DNA from: DASWJZ01 sp964440525
GTDB taxonomy: Bacteria; Pseudomonadota; Alphaproteobacteria; Rhizobiales; Afifellaceae
Reading direction: 5' to 3'
Length of the DNA stretch: 64,000 nucleotides
Assembly (NCBI GenBank): GCA_964440525.1
Contig: CAYTTC010000004.1
Location: 26,107 to 90,106, forward strand
The translations under genes were made by a program, and so were the position numbers. Shown piece after piece: positions 33,287 through 42,125 of the stretch (its first letter is position 1; every line of letters begins with the position of its first letter). The notes beneath the pieces were generated by a model that worked only from the letters and a program-made list of their open reading frames with translations, did no database searches and was not told where the DNA came from.

Positions 33287-33306
33287 TCATTTCAAGCTTG
33301 AAGTTT
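33287..33306. promoter_or_regulatory. Candidate operator, AAGCTT palindrome (site 6, best match)
   Basis: TCATTTCAAGCTTGAAGTTT is centred on AAGCTT at 33294-33299 and is palindromic over 15 of 16 positions (ATTTCAAGCTTGAAGT). It lies in the divergent region between the polar amino-acid importer (minus) and the cysteine-desulfurase-like operon (plus). Another AAGCTT (33217-33222) is in the same gap. Confidence 0.65.
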
Positions 33307-33363
33307 CTTACGTCGGGCTGGCAAGATCGAGCAACCACCGTGACACGACCGGACGGAATGACC

Positions 33364-34668
33364 ATGAGCGCAAAGCTGGCCACGCGTGCCAAGAACGAGG
33401 TGACGGGCGCGCATGCGGCGGGGCCCTTCCCGATCGACGCGGTTCGCGCGCAATTCCCCGCTCTCCAGCGGGACCGCGCCGGCTCCTTCATCTTCCTCGA
33501 CAACGCCGCAGGGGCGCAGATCCCGCAGAACGTGCTCGACGCGATCAACCACCATCTCCTCGACCATAACGTCCAGCGCGGCGGGCGCTACGCCAAGAGC
33601 CGCGCCGTCGACCAATCCGTCGCGGAAGCCCGTGAGAGTGTCGCAGTTCTAATCAACGCGGCGAACCCAGCGGAGGTCTGCTTCGGCATGAACGCGACCT
33701 CCTTCATCCGCATGGTGAGCCTCGGCATCGGCCAGACGCTCGGCGAGCGCGACGAGATCGTCGTCACCGACATGGACCACGACGCCAACATCGCGACCTG
33801 GCTTGCGCTGGAGAAAGCCGGAGCGAAGTTCCGCTGGTGGCGGATGCGGGACGATGGAACGCTCCATGCCGAGGATCTGAAGCTGCTCCTCTCGAGCAAG
33901 ACGCGCCTCGTCGCCTGCACGAAGACGGCGCATTCGATCGGCTCGATCGTCGACGTGGCGGCAGCGGCGAAGCTCGCGCACGATGCAGGTGCGGAGATCT
34001 TTATCGACTGCGTGCACTACGGGCCGCACGGGCTGATCGACGTGCAGGCCTGGGATTGCGACTATCTGGTCTGCTCCGGCTACAAGACTTTTGCGCCGCA
34101 CATGGGCTTCCTTTGGGGGAAATACGACGCGCTGAAACGGCTCCCGACGTTCCGCGAGGACTTCATCCCCGACGAGCCGCCCCACAAGATCGAGGCGGGG
34201 ACTTTCATCTACGAGAACGTCGCCGGCATGAGCGCGGCGGTAAAGTACCTTGAGCGGCTCGGTCAGATGGTGGCGCCGGGTACGAGCAATTCGCGCCGGC
34301 AGGATATCGTTTCCGCGATGAACGCTATCGGCGACTACGAGCAGATCCTGGCGGGCGCAATGCTGAAGGTGCTTAAGTCGAACGGCGCCACGATCTACGG
34401 CATCAGCGACGAGGGCCGGCTCAGGGGCCGGGTGCCGACGATCGCTTTCAATATCCCTTCACACACGCCGCAGGCGATCGCCGACGCGATGGACGCGGCC
34501 GGCATCGGCATCCGCGACGGTCACATGTATGCGCCGAGGCTGATGAAGCGGCTCGGGCTGTCGATGGAGACGGGGTGCCTCCGCGTCTCGCTCGTCCACT
34601 ACAACACGCTCGATGAGATCGCGCGCTTCGGGCACGCTCTCGGGGCGATCCTCGCGAAGCCGGCCTAG
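33364..34668 (+). CDS. Cysteine-desulfurase-like PLP enzyme
   Basis: The ~434-residue fold-type I PLP protein shows FIFLDNAAGAQIPQNVLDAI near residue 45, FGMNATSFIRMVSL, DHDANIATWLALE, and CSGYKTFAPHMGFLWGK, whose SGYKTF holds the PLP-binding lysine. These are marks of the SufS/CsdA-like family without the usual Cys loop being clear. The true reaction may be desulfuration, C-N or C-S lyase chemistry on an amino acid. The ATG at 33364 has GGACGGA ahead; an ATG at 33358 is equally in frame. It leads a three-gene plus-strand operon. Confidence 0.82.
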   Translation: MSAKLATRAKNEVTGAHAAGPFPIDAVRAQFPALQRDRAGSFIFLDNAAGAQIPQNVLDAINHHLLDHNVQRGGRYAKSRAVDQSVAEARESVAVLINAANPAEVCFGMNATSFIRMVSLGIGQTLGERDEIVVTDMDHDANIATWLALEKAGAKFRWWRMRDDGTLHAEDLKLLLSSKTRLVACTKTAHSIGSIVDVAAAAKLAHDAGAEIFIDCVHYGPHGLIDVQAWDCDYLVCSGYKTFAPHMGFLWGKYDALKRLPTFREDFIPDEPPHKIEAGTFIYENVAGMSAAVKYLERLGQMVAPGTSNSRRQDIVSAMNAIGDYEQILAGAMLKVLKSNGATIYGISDEGRLRGRVPTIAFNIPSHTPQAIADAMDAAGIGIRDGHMYAPRLMKRLGLSMETGCLRVSLVHYNTLDEIARFGHALGAILAKPA

Positions 34669-34681
34669 TCGCCTCACGCTT

Positions 34682-35767
34682 ATGCCGCATCCGCTCGCCA
34701 GCCCCGGCCGCTTCAAGCTCGGCGTCTTCTCTACCAATGCCGACGGCGGCCTCGCGCTGACCACTGTCCCCGAACGTTGGAAGGCGACGTGGCCCGACAA
34801 TGTCGCGGCCGCGCGGATCGCTGACGAGGGCGGTTTCGACTTCTTCCTGCCGATTGCCCGCTGGGCCGGCTTCGGCGGCGAGACGCGCGCGCGCGAATGG
34901 TCGTTCGAAACCTTCACCTGGGCGGCTGGGCTCGCTGCACTCACCAAACGGATCGCCATCTTCGCGACGGTGCATGTGCCCCTCGTCCATCCGATCTACG
35001 CGGCAAAAGCGCTGGCGACTGTCGACCACATCTCCGGCGGGCGCGCCGGACTGAATATCGTCTGCGGCTGGAACCCTAGGGAATTCGCCATGTTCGGCAC
35101 TGTGCCGGAGGAGCGTGCTTATGAGCGTGCGTCGGAATGGATCACTATCCTCGAGCGCGCCTATGCGGCCGACGAGCCGTTCGATTTCGACGGTGCATAT
35201 TACAGGCTGAAGGGTGTCGTCTCGAGGCCGCCAAGCCTACAGAAGCCGCGTCCGGTGACCATGAACGCGGCCTTCGGCGGTCCCGGCCGCGATTTTGCCT
35301 CGCGGCACTGCGATTTCCTGTTTTCGACCTTCACCGACATCGAGGACGGACGGCGCCACCTTGCCGATATCCGCGCCCGCGCGGAGGCGGCCGGCCGCGA
35401 CGTCGGCGCCTATACGGTGGCCCACGTCGTCTGCCGCGCGACGCAGGCGGAAGCCGAGGACGCCTACGACCGCTACGCCGTGCGCGAGGCTGACCACGCC
35501 GCGGTCGACAATCACATGGCAGGCAAGAAGCAGTTCTCGCAGTCGCACGACGAACGCGCCTATCGCGATTACCGCCAGCGCTTCGCGGGCGGCGCGGGCA
35601 GCTATCCGCTGGTCGGAACGCCGGAGATGGTAGCGGCGACGCTCGCCGAAATCTCGGCCGAGGGATGGGCCGGCGCCGCGCTCTCCTTCCTGAACTACAC
35701 CGACGAGCTCCCCTTCTTTATCGAGCGCGTCTTCCCGCTCCTCACCGAGGCGGGTCTCAGGTCATGA
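34682..35767 (+). CDS. LLM-class flavin-dependent monooxygenase
   Basis: The 361-residue luciferase-like protein shows KLGVFSTNADGG at the start, FDFFLPIARWAGFGGETRARE, VDHISGGRAGLNIVCGWNPREF and the C-terminal YPLVGTPEMVAATLAEIS. These are typical of the SsuD/NtaA/RutA subfamily, which use FMNH2 from a separate reductase and oxygenate sulfonates, aminopolycarboxylates or uracil. No flavin reductase gene is visible in the window. It starts 13 bases after the cysteine-desulfurase-like gene. Confidence 0.87.
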   Translation: MPHPLASPGRFKLGVFSTNADGGLALTTVPERWKATWPDNVAAARIADEGGFDFFLPIARWAGFGGETRAREWSFETFTWAAGLAALTKRIAIFATVHVPLVHPIYAAKALATVDHISGGRAGLNIVCGWNPREFAMFGTVPEERAYERASEWITILERAYAADEPFDFDGAYYRLKGVVSRPPSLQKPRPVTMNAAFGGPGRDFASRHCDFLFSTFTDIEDGRRHLADIRARAEAAGRDVGAYTVAHVVCRATQAEAEDAYDRYAVREADHAAVDNHMAGKKQFSQSHDERAYRDYRQRFAGGAGSYPLVGTPEMVAATLAEISAEGWAGAALSFLNYTDELPFFIERVFPLLTEAGLRS

Positions 35768-35833
35768 TCGCGGGCAGCGGAGGACCGCCGCCCTCCCGGT
35801 GTGGAACCAGCGCTATGCGACGAGGAGCAGAAA

Positions 35834-36616
35834 ATGTTTGATCCCGCCGAGCCGACGCTCAAGAAGCGTCTCGCCGAGGGACGGCCGCTCGGCGTCTTCT
35901 GGTTCGCGCTCGGCAATGTCGCCATGATCGAGATGGCCGTCGCCGCAGGCGCCGAGGCGGTCGTTATCGACATGCATCACGGTCTTTTCGATCGCAAGGA
36001 TCTGGAAGCCGCGATCGCAGCGGTTCCACCGGGGGTGCCTTGCCTCGTCCGCGTCGAGGACGACACGGCGACCGCGATAGGCCGCGCCCTCGATGCCGGT
36101 GCGGAGGGCCTGATCGTTCCGCTGATCGAGAGCGCAAAACAGGCGAAGCGTGCGGCCGCCGCATGCCACTACCCGCCGAAGGGCCATCGCTCCGGCGGCG
36201 GTATCCGCCCCTGGGGCCGGAAGGGCTATATGGAAGCTGCGGCGGGCGCGATCGCCGTCGGCCTCATGATCGAGACGAAGAATGGTGTCGACGATTGCGA
36301 GGCGATCGCTGCGGCGGCGAATGTCGACTTCATCTTCATTGGCACCGGCGACCTCGCGCTCTCGCTCGAAACGTCGCCGGGAAGCGTGGCGCATTCCCGT
36401 GCATGCCAGAAGATCCTTGCGGCCTGTCGAAACGCCGGCATGCCCTGCGGTATCTTCACGCTGAGCGGCGAAGCGGCCGCCGCGCGGATCGCGGAGGGCT
36501 ATTCTCTCACCGTCGTCGCCAACGACATTTCTGCGGTCGGAGGCGCATTTTCCGAGGCGATACAAGCGTACGGCGAAGTGCGGGCTATGCAACCGCGCCC
36601 GCGCCGCCGCCGGTAA
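35834..36616 (+). CDS. HpcH/HpaI-family aldolase
   Basis: The 260-residue class II aldolase-type protein shows LGVFWFALGNVAMIEMA, VVIDMHHGLFDRKDLEAAI, EGLIVPLIESAKQAKRAAAAC, then HYPPKGHRSGGGIRPW and FIFIGTGDLALSLE with the metal-binding Glu/Asp set (LMIETKNG). Relatives split 2-keto-3-deoxy-L-rhamnonate, 4-hydroxy-2-oxoheptanedioate or macrophomate-type acids. GAGGAG lies before the ATG. It is the last gene of the 33364 operon. It could also supply the missing aldolase step for the deoxysugar operon further right, but distance makes that speculative. Confidence 0.85.
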   Translation: MFDPAEPTLKKRLAEGRPLGVFWFALGNVAMIEMAVAAGAEAVVIDMHHGLFDRKDLEAAIAAVPPGVPCLVRVEDDTATAIGRALDAGAEGLIVPLIESAKQAKRAAAACHYPPKGHRSGGGIRPWGRKGYMEAAAGAIAVGLMIETKNGVDDCEAIAAAANVDFIFIGTGDLALSLETSPGSVAHSRACQKILAACRNAGMPCGIFTLSGEAAAARIAEGYSLTVVANDISAVGGAFSEAIQAYGEVRAMQPRPRRRR

Positions 36617-36828
36617 AGGGCGCTCCCGCTAACCGCCACAGGAGAGTTCGGGGCGACAAGCCGCGCCCGATCTGCTTTGCCGGTTGTCAATGTTTCCAGT
36701 GTTGTCGCATCGCCCAGGCTTTCGTATCATTGTCGCAAGCAGCCACCATAAAAGGCTGGGCTCGCCGTCTAGCGAGCAACGATACGTGCCCGATCACCCG
36801 ATCCGGCACCGCAGGGAGGAGAATCCTG

Positions 36829-38205
36829 ATGCGATATCTCAAGCTCATCACCGCTGCTGTCTTTGTCGGTTCAACGATCGTGACGGCGCTTCCCGCTTCG
36901 GCGGAGGAACTGACGATCAAGCTGTGGGCGCGCGCCGACCGCTCGGGGCCGCTCCGCGCGGGAAACATTGTCGCCGCCGCCGAGCCGCTGAATGCGGCGC
37001 TGAAGGCGGCGGGAAGCGACACCACGGTCAAGGTAGAGGTGTTCGAAGGGCCGGCGACGGGCTTCGATGCCGATGCGCTCGACATTCTGAAGGCGTTTTC
37101 AGTGGGCCAAGGCCCGGACGTCTATGTCGCCGCGCATGAATGGGTCGGCGAGTTCGCCAAGTCCGGCTACGCCATGGACATGACCGATTTCGTCGCCGCC
37201 AATCAGTGGGCCTTCGGTGACGTGATTCCGATCCTTTGGGAGGCCACGAAGGTCGGCGGCAAGGTCCACGCTATCCCGCAGGATTCCGAGATACGCATGT
37301 TCTTCTACAACAAGGACATGTTGCGGAAGATCGGCAAGGACGAGGCGTTCATCGAGGGCCTGCCCGGCATGGTCGACAAGGGCGAGTTCACGATGATGGA
37401 CCTTTCCAACCTCGCCAAGGAGGTCGTCGACAAGGGCGCCGCCGAAATCGGCATTATCCACCGCTTCAATCCCGGCCCGGATTATCTGATGACCTTCGCG
37501 GCCTTCGGTGCGAAGTATTTCGACGAGGCGTCAGGAAAGCTCCTGCTGCCCAAGGCCGAGATAAAGCGCGGCCTCGAATGGTTCGCCTGGAACGCGCAGA
37601 ACGGGGTCACGCCCCCCAACAATACGGCAATGGTGTGGGATGAGATCCAGGGCGGGTTCAAAACGGAGAAGACGTTCATCTACCACCAGGGCGTCTGGGC
37701 GACGAAGGAATGGATGCTCGGCGATGCCAAGGGCGCGACCTGGCCGACCGATGAAGCCGGCTATTTCCACAAGATCGGCTGGCTGCATGCGCCGGCGGCC
37801 GACAAGGGCGGCGAGCCGAAGAACTTGTCGCACCCGATCGTCTATATCGTGAACCCGCAGTCCGAGCATGCCGACCTCGCGGCCATGCTCGTCGCCTATG
37901 CGTCGCTGCCCTACTACAACACCCAGCACGCGGTAAGCACGGCCCACACTGGCATCCTAAACGGCCAGGCATCGATGCCTGAGTATCAGGCTGCGTGGTA
38001 TCTCGGAGCGGCGATGCCGATGCTGGCGCGCTCGACCTTCATCCCGAACCATCCGGATTTCGGTCGCTACAATGGCATCCTGTTCAAGGGTCTTGAGGGC
38101 GTGGAGACGGGCCGCTTGACGCCTGATGAAGCGATCGATTTCCTCGAGGACGAGATGACCAACGAGCTCGGCGATTCGGTCATGGTTGTCGACAGCCTGA
38201 GCTGA
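36829..38205 (+). CDS. ABC transporter substrate-binding protein (family 1, Ugp/sugar type)
   Basis: The 458-residue protein has a signal peptide (MRYLKLITAAVFVGS to PASAEE) and the family 1 pattern: LTIKLWARADRSGPLRAG, VGQGPDVYVAAHEWVGEFAKSG, and FFYNKDMLRKIGKDEAFIEG. A strong ribosome site, GGGAGGAGAATCCTG, precedes the ATG. It starts a seven-gene plus-strand operon that includes glycerophosphodiesterase-family genes, so the ligand is more likely a glycerophosphodiester than a plain sugar. A 212-base gap upstream holds its promoter, but I could not fix the -35/-10 boxes. Confidence 0.87.
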   Translation: MRYLKLITAAVFVGSTIVTALPASAEELTIKLWARADRSGPLRAGNIVAAAEPLNAALKAAGSDTTVKVEVFEGPATGFDADALDILKAFSVGQGPDVYVAAHEWVGEFAKSGYAMDMTDFVAANQWAFGDVIPILWEATKVGGKVHAIPQDSEIRMFFYNKDMLRKIGKDEAFIEGLPGMVDKGEFTMMDLSNLAKEVVDKGAAEIGIIHRFNPGPDYLMTFAAFGAKYFDEASGKLLLPKAEIKRGLEWFAWNAQNGVTPPNNTAMVWDEIQGGFKTEKTFIYHQGVWATKEWMLGDAKGATWPTDEAGYFHKIGWLHAPAADKGGEPKNLSHPIVYIVNPQSEHADLAAMLVAYASLPYYNTQHAVSTAHTGILNGQASMPEYQAAWYLGAAMPMLARSTFIPNHPDFGRYNGILFKGLEGVETGRLTPDEAIDFLEDEMTNELGDSVMVVDSLS

Positions 38206-38217
38206 CGAGGCTTGGCG

Positions 38218-38239
38218 CGGGCGGCCGCTACGCCGCCCG
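38218..38239 (+). terminator. Intercistronic hairpin after the Ugp-like binding-protein gene
   Basis: CGGGCGGC at 38218-38225 pairs with GCCGCCCG at 38232-38239 around a 6-base loop. It lies in the 47-base gap between the binding-protein stop and the first permease start. Confidence 0.55.
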
Positions 38240-38252
38240 TCCGCCGCGCAGC

Positions 38253-39179
38253 ATGGCTCGGCCAGTGACCCGTCGCAGCGGAGGTTCCATCGGACGGCGC
38301 CTGGACCGGCTCCTGTTCCTCGGGCCGGCCACGCTTCTTCTCGTGCTCTTCTTCATCGCGCCGGTCGTCGTCGATATCGGCATCGCTTTCAGCGACATGG
38401 GGCGTAATCTCCGCGTCACCGAGTTCACGACCGAGAATGTGCAGCGGCTCTTGACCGGCGACCGGCGGCTCGTCGGCGTAATGACGACAACGTTCATCTA
38501 TGTCGTTTTCACGCTGGGGATCTTCAATGTCGGCTATGGCCTCGTCCTGGCGCTGGCGACGACCGCGCTACCGCAGCGGACGGGCGCCTTCTTCCGCGCC
38601 GTGTGGCTTCTGCCCCGAATGAGCCCCTCGGTCGTCTACGCGCTCCTCTGGAGCTGGGTCGTGGCGCCGACTGACTACGGCCTCCTCAACCAGATTCTTA
38701 CGGCCCTCGGCCTGCCGCCGGTCGATATGAAGAGCGATGCGCCGATGCTTCTCATCGTGCTCGCCAACGGCTTCATCGGAGCGTCCTTCGGCCTCATCAT
38801 CTTCACCAGCGCCATCCGGTCGATCCCCGAGCATCTGTTTCATGCCGCCCGGGTCGACGGCGCCGGCGAGCTTGCGATCATCCGGCACGTCACCCTGCCG
38901 GCGATCCGCTGGCAATTGAGCTTCGTCACGCTCTACCAGGCGCTCTCGCTCCTGGTGAGCTTCGAGTATATCTGGCTGATCACCGACGGCGGCCCGTTCT
39001 TCGACACGACGGTTTGGGCGCTCTACGTCTACCAGCGGGCCTTCGACAGCGGCCAATATGCCTATGGCGCCGCGCTGTCGCTCGGCCTCGTCATCATCGG
39101 CATCGCGGTCGCGCTCATTCTGTGGCGGTTCTTCGACATGCGAGCGCTCCTGCAGAGGCCGCGGATCGAGGTGTCATGA
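38253..39179 (+). CDS. Sugar-type ABC transporter permease (UgpA/MalF-like)
   Basis: The 308-residue membrane protein has six main hydrophobic segments, MSPSVVYALLWSWV in the middle, and the EAA-type loop EHLFHAARVDGAGELAIIRHVTLPAI (adjacent motifs). These are the marks of the MalF/UgpA class. It overlaps the next permease by four bases (ATGA). Confidence 0.89.
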   Translation: MARPVTRRSGGSIGRRLDRLLFLGPATLLLVLFFIAPVVVDIGIAFSDMGRNLRVTEFTTENVQRLLTGDRRLVGVMTTTFIYVVFTLGIFNVGYGLVLALATTALPQRTGAFFRAVWLLPRMSPSVVYALLWSWVVAPTDYGLLNQILTALGLPPVDMKSDAPMLLIVLANGFIGASFGLIIFTSAIRSIPEHLFHAARVDGAGELAIIRHVTLPAIRWQLSFVTLYQALSLLVSFEYIWLITDGGPFFDTTVWALYVYQRAFDSGQYAYGAALSLGLVIIGIAVALILWRFFDMRALLQRPRIEVS

Positions 39180-40252
39180 GCGCAGCACTGGCCGAACCGA
39201 TGGCCGTCGGCGCCACAGACTGGACTGAGCTTGCTGCCCGTGCGCGCACCCGCCGCCGCACCAAGGAGATCCTCCTCTACGCCTTCATGGCGATCGGATC
39301 CCTGCCGATCCTCGTCCCGTATCTCTGGCTCTTTACCGTCGCGTTCTCTGGTCGCACGGGCGCCAGCAGCTTCGTCCTGTGGCGCACCCTCGCCGTGCTC
39401 CTTCCGGCGCTCTTCCTCTGGTCGCTGCTTCGTCTCGGCCCCTGGCGCGGACGCATGCTCTGGATCTCCGAGGTCGCACTCGGCCTCGTGACGATCGCCC
39501 TCCTCGCTGTCCTGACGGGACCCTCCTTGCACCTCGATAATTGGCGGTTCCTCTGGAACCCGGACATCGCCGACACTCTGAAGGGGGCATCGGGGACGGG
39601 CGCCAAGTTCCCGAGCGTCTGGACCGCCTTCGGCAATTCGCTCTTCCTCGCGACCGTTCAAATGCTCATCGTCGTCAGCATCGCCACGCTTGCCGGCTAC
39701 TACCTTTCGCGCTTCGATTTCGCCGGGCGGACGAGCTACCTCAAGGGCCTTCTCGTCCTGCACGCTTTTCCCGCGATGACGCTCATCATCCCGATCTTCC
39801 TGATGACCTACTGGATCGGGTTGCTTGATACGTTGACCGGCGTGATCCTCGTCATCGCCGCGTTGGAGCTTCCCTTCGCGATCTTCGTCATGAAGGGCTT
39901 CTTCGACGCCGTTCCGTGGGACATCGAAATGAGCGCAATGACCGATGGCGCCTCGCGGCGGCAGGCTTTTTGGATGGTGGTGCTGCCGCAGGTGAGGATC
40001 GGTATGCTTGCGATCGCGATCTTCGCCTTCTTGCGCGGCTGGGAGGAGTACGTCTTCGTCCGCACGCTGCTTCTCTCCAAATCGAACTGGACGATGAGCC
40101 TCTATCTCTTCTGGATGCGTGACGACGTCATGGGAACGGACTACGCAATGGTGTCGGCGATGGGGGTCTTCTACGTGCTGCCGAGTGTGCTCCTCTATAC
40201 CTTCATGCAGAAGTATCTGACCCAGATGACGATCGGCGGGATCAAGGGCTAG
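39176..40252 (+). CDS. Sugar-type ABC transporter permease (UgpE/MalG-like)
   Basis: The 358-residue permease is longer than usual (about 280) because of extra hydrophobic segments and a loop between residues 70 and 150. The C-terminal half is canonical: NSLFLATVQMLIVVSIATLAGYYLSRF, FPAMTLIIPIFLMTYWIGLLDT and the EAA loop EMSAMTDGASRRQAFWMVVLPQV (adjacent motifs). Similar inserts occur in a subset of MalG-type permeases. It starts within the UgpA-like stop and ends 2 bases before the ATPase start. Confidence 0.88.
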   Translation: MSAALAEPMAVGATDWTELAARARTRRRTKEILLYAFMAIGSLPILVPYLWLFTVAFSGRTGASSFVLWRTLAVLLPALFLWSLLRLGPWRGRMLWISEVALGLVTIALLAVLTGPSLHLDNWRFLWNPDIADTLKGASGTGAKFPSVWTAFGNSLFLATVQMLIVVSIATLAGYYLSRFDFAGRTSYLKGLLVLHAFPAMTLIIPIFLMTYWIGLLDTLTGVILVIAALELPFAIFVMKGFFDAVPWDIEMSAMTDGASRRQAFWMVVLPQVRIGMLAIAIFAFLRGWEEYVFVRTLLLSKSNWTMSLYLFWMRDDVMGTDYAMVSAMGVFYVLPSVLLYTFMQKYLTQMTIGGIKG

Positions 40253-40254
40253 CC

Positions 40255-41313
40255 ATGGCAGTTGTCGAACTCATCGGCGTCACCAAGCGCTGGGGCGACG
40301 TCACCGCGGTGGAGCCGACTGACCTCAGGATCGACGACGGCGGGTTCGTCGCGATCCTGGGGCCGTCTGGCTGCGGCAAGTCGACGACGCTCTTCATGCT
40401 CGCCGGGATCTACGCCCCTTCGGCGGGCGAGATCCGCTTCGACGGTGCGGTAGTCAACGAGGTCGAAGCGCGCGACCGCAATGTGGGGATCGTTTTCCAG
40501 TCCTACGCGCTTTACCCGCACATGACGGCGCGCGACAACATCCTTTTCCCTTTGCGCTTCAAGAGCTTGGCGCGCGAGGAAGCGGAAAGGCGCGCGCGCG
40601 AAATCGCCGCGCTGGTGCAGGTCGAGGAGCTGCTTGGCCGCAAGCCGTCGGAGATGTCGGGCGGGCAGCAGCAGCGGGTCGCTCTGGCACGGGCTCTCGT
40701 CAAGGAGCCGCAGCTTCTCCTCCTCGACGAGCCGCTCTCCAATCTCGACGCGTCGCTCAGGCTCACCATGCGCGGCGAGATCCGCCGTTTGCAGCGCGAG
40801 CTTCGCGTCACGACCATCCTTGTCACGCATGATCAGATCGAGGCGACGACGATGGCCGACCGCATCATCTGCATGAGCAAGGGCCGTATCGAGCAGATCG
40901 GTACCGCCGATTCGCTCTACCACCAGCCGGACAGCCTTTTCGTGGCGGGGTTTATCGGTTCCCCGCCGATCAACCTGCTTGCCGGCGTTGCGGCCGGCAA
41001 GGATCTTCGCATCGGCGAGGTCACGCTTCCGCTTGAGGACGCGCTGAACGGACCCGTCACCCTGGGCGTCAGGCCAGAGGCGGTGCGGCTCGGCGAGCAG
41101 GGAATGTCGGCCACGATCGATGATCTCGAGCCGCATGGCCGGGAGACCATCTATTATCTCGCAACGCCGCTTGGTCCATTGCGGGCACTCGAACCAGGTG
41201 CGGCAGCTCGTTTCCGGATCGGCGAATCTGTGAAGATCAGCATCGAGCGGACACTGCTTTTCGACGACCGCGGCCGACGCATTGCGGGCGCTGAACCGAC
41301 GCTCGCCGCATGA
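40255..41313 (+). CDS. Sugar-type ABC transporter ATPase (UgpC/MsmX-like)
   Basis: The 352-residue ATPase shows Walker A GPSGCGKSTTL, the Q-loop VFQSYALYPHMTARDN, the signature MSGGQQQRVALARALV, Walker B LLLLDEPLSNLDA, and LVTHDQIEATTMADRI. A TOBE-type C-terminal domain follows from about residue 240 (LGVRPEAVRLGEQG). This is the CUT1 layout shared by UgpC and MalK. Its stop overlaps the next start. Confidence 0.9.
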   Translation: MAVVELIGVTKRWGDVTAVEPTDLRIDDGGFVAILGPSGCGKSTTLFMLAGIYAPSAGEIRFDGAVVNEVEARDRNVGIVFQSYALYPHMTARDNILFPLRFKSLAREEAERRAREIAALVQVEELLGRKPSEMSGGQQQRVALARALVKEPQLLLLDEPLSNLDASLRLTMRGEIRRLQRELRVTTILVTHDQIEATTMADRIICMSKGRIEQIGTADSLYHQPDSLFVAGFIGSPPINLLAGVAAGKDLRIGEVTLPLEDALNGPVTLGVRPEAVRLGEQGMSATIDDLEPHGRETIYYLATPLGPLRALEPGAAARFRIGESVKISIERTLLFDDRGRRIAGAEPTLAA

Positions 41314-42125
41314 CGGCACGGTTGCCGCGCCTCAAGTGGCACATGCTGAAACGCCGAGTGACCGACCCGCCCTTCCTGCGCGATAATCTCGAGGCAGGGC
41401 TCCGCGCCGCCGCGGCGCTGGAAGTCGATCTCGTCTCCACTTCGGACGGGCATTTCGTCTGCCTTCACGATGTGACGCTTGATCGGGAGACGACGGGATC
41501 CGGCCTGGCCGGCGCCAGCACGCGCGACGAGCTGCACCGGCTTCGCCAGCGCGGCGCGGACGGCAACGCGCTCGACGATCCGCCGCTCTTCCTCGACGAG
41601 GTCGTCGCGGCGATTGCGCGGCATCCGCATCGGGACCGGCAGGTGCAGCTCGATTTCAAGGAGCCGGGAGCCAGGTTCGACGATGCAATGCTCCGCCGTT
41701 TGCGCGTGGCGCTCGGTGACCTGGCTTCAGCCTTCATCTTCGGAAGCACCGACGCGGAGGTTTTCGCTCGCGTGCAATCATCGGCGCCGGAAATCGCGGT
41801 CGGCTTCGATCCGCTGGAGCTTCACGAGGAACGGATGCCGAAATCGGCGCAGGAATTCGAGGCGCTTGCTGAGACGACCACGCGGCTTGGGCCGCACGCT
41901 CGGATCTACTACCTGAACGCCGACCTTGTGCTCGCCGGATTGGCGGCGGGCGTTAATCTGGTGGAGCGCGTCTGCCGCGCGAGCGCCGAGGTCGACGCCT
42001 GGACGATCGACCCGACGCGGCCCCGCATCCGCGAAGATCTCCGCCGTCTCGTCGAGGCCGGCTGCCACCAGATCACTACCAACGATCCCGACGGACTTCT
42101 GCCGATTCTTCAGGAGATTGCGTGA
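41310..42125 (+). CDS. Divergent glycerophosphodiester phosphodiesterase family protein
   Basis: The 271-residue protein has the GDPD barrel marks EVDLVSTSDGHFVCLHDVTLDRETTG, LDFKEPG, and a C-terminal GCHQITTNDPDGL. The normal N-terminal HRG...PENT reads KWHMLKRR...RDNLEAGL here, so the HR pair is changed to HM and PENT is missing. The HD catalytic pair is kept. It may act on a bulkier diester than the canonical GDPD encoded two genes downstream, or be a binding/regulatory form. It overlaps both neighbours by a few bases. Confidence 0.75.
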   Translation: MTARLPRLKWHMLKRRVTDPPFLRDNLEAGLRAAAALEVDLVSTSDGHFVCLHDVTLDRETTGSGLAGASTRDELHRLRQRGADGNALDDPPLFLDEVVAAIARHPHRDRQVQLDFKEPGARFDDAMLRRLRVALGDLASAFIFGSTDAEVFARVQSSAPEIAVGFDPLELHEERMPKSAQEFEALAETTTRLGPHARIYYLNADLVLAGLAAGVNLVERVCRASAEVDAWTIDPTRPRIREDLRRLVEAGCHQITTNDPDGLLPILQEIA

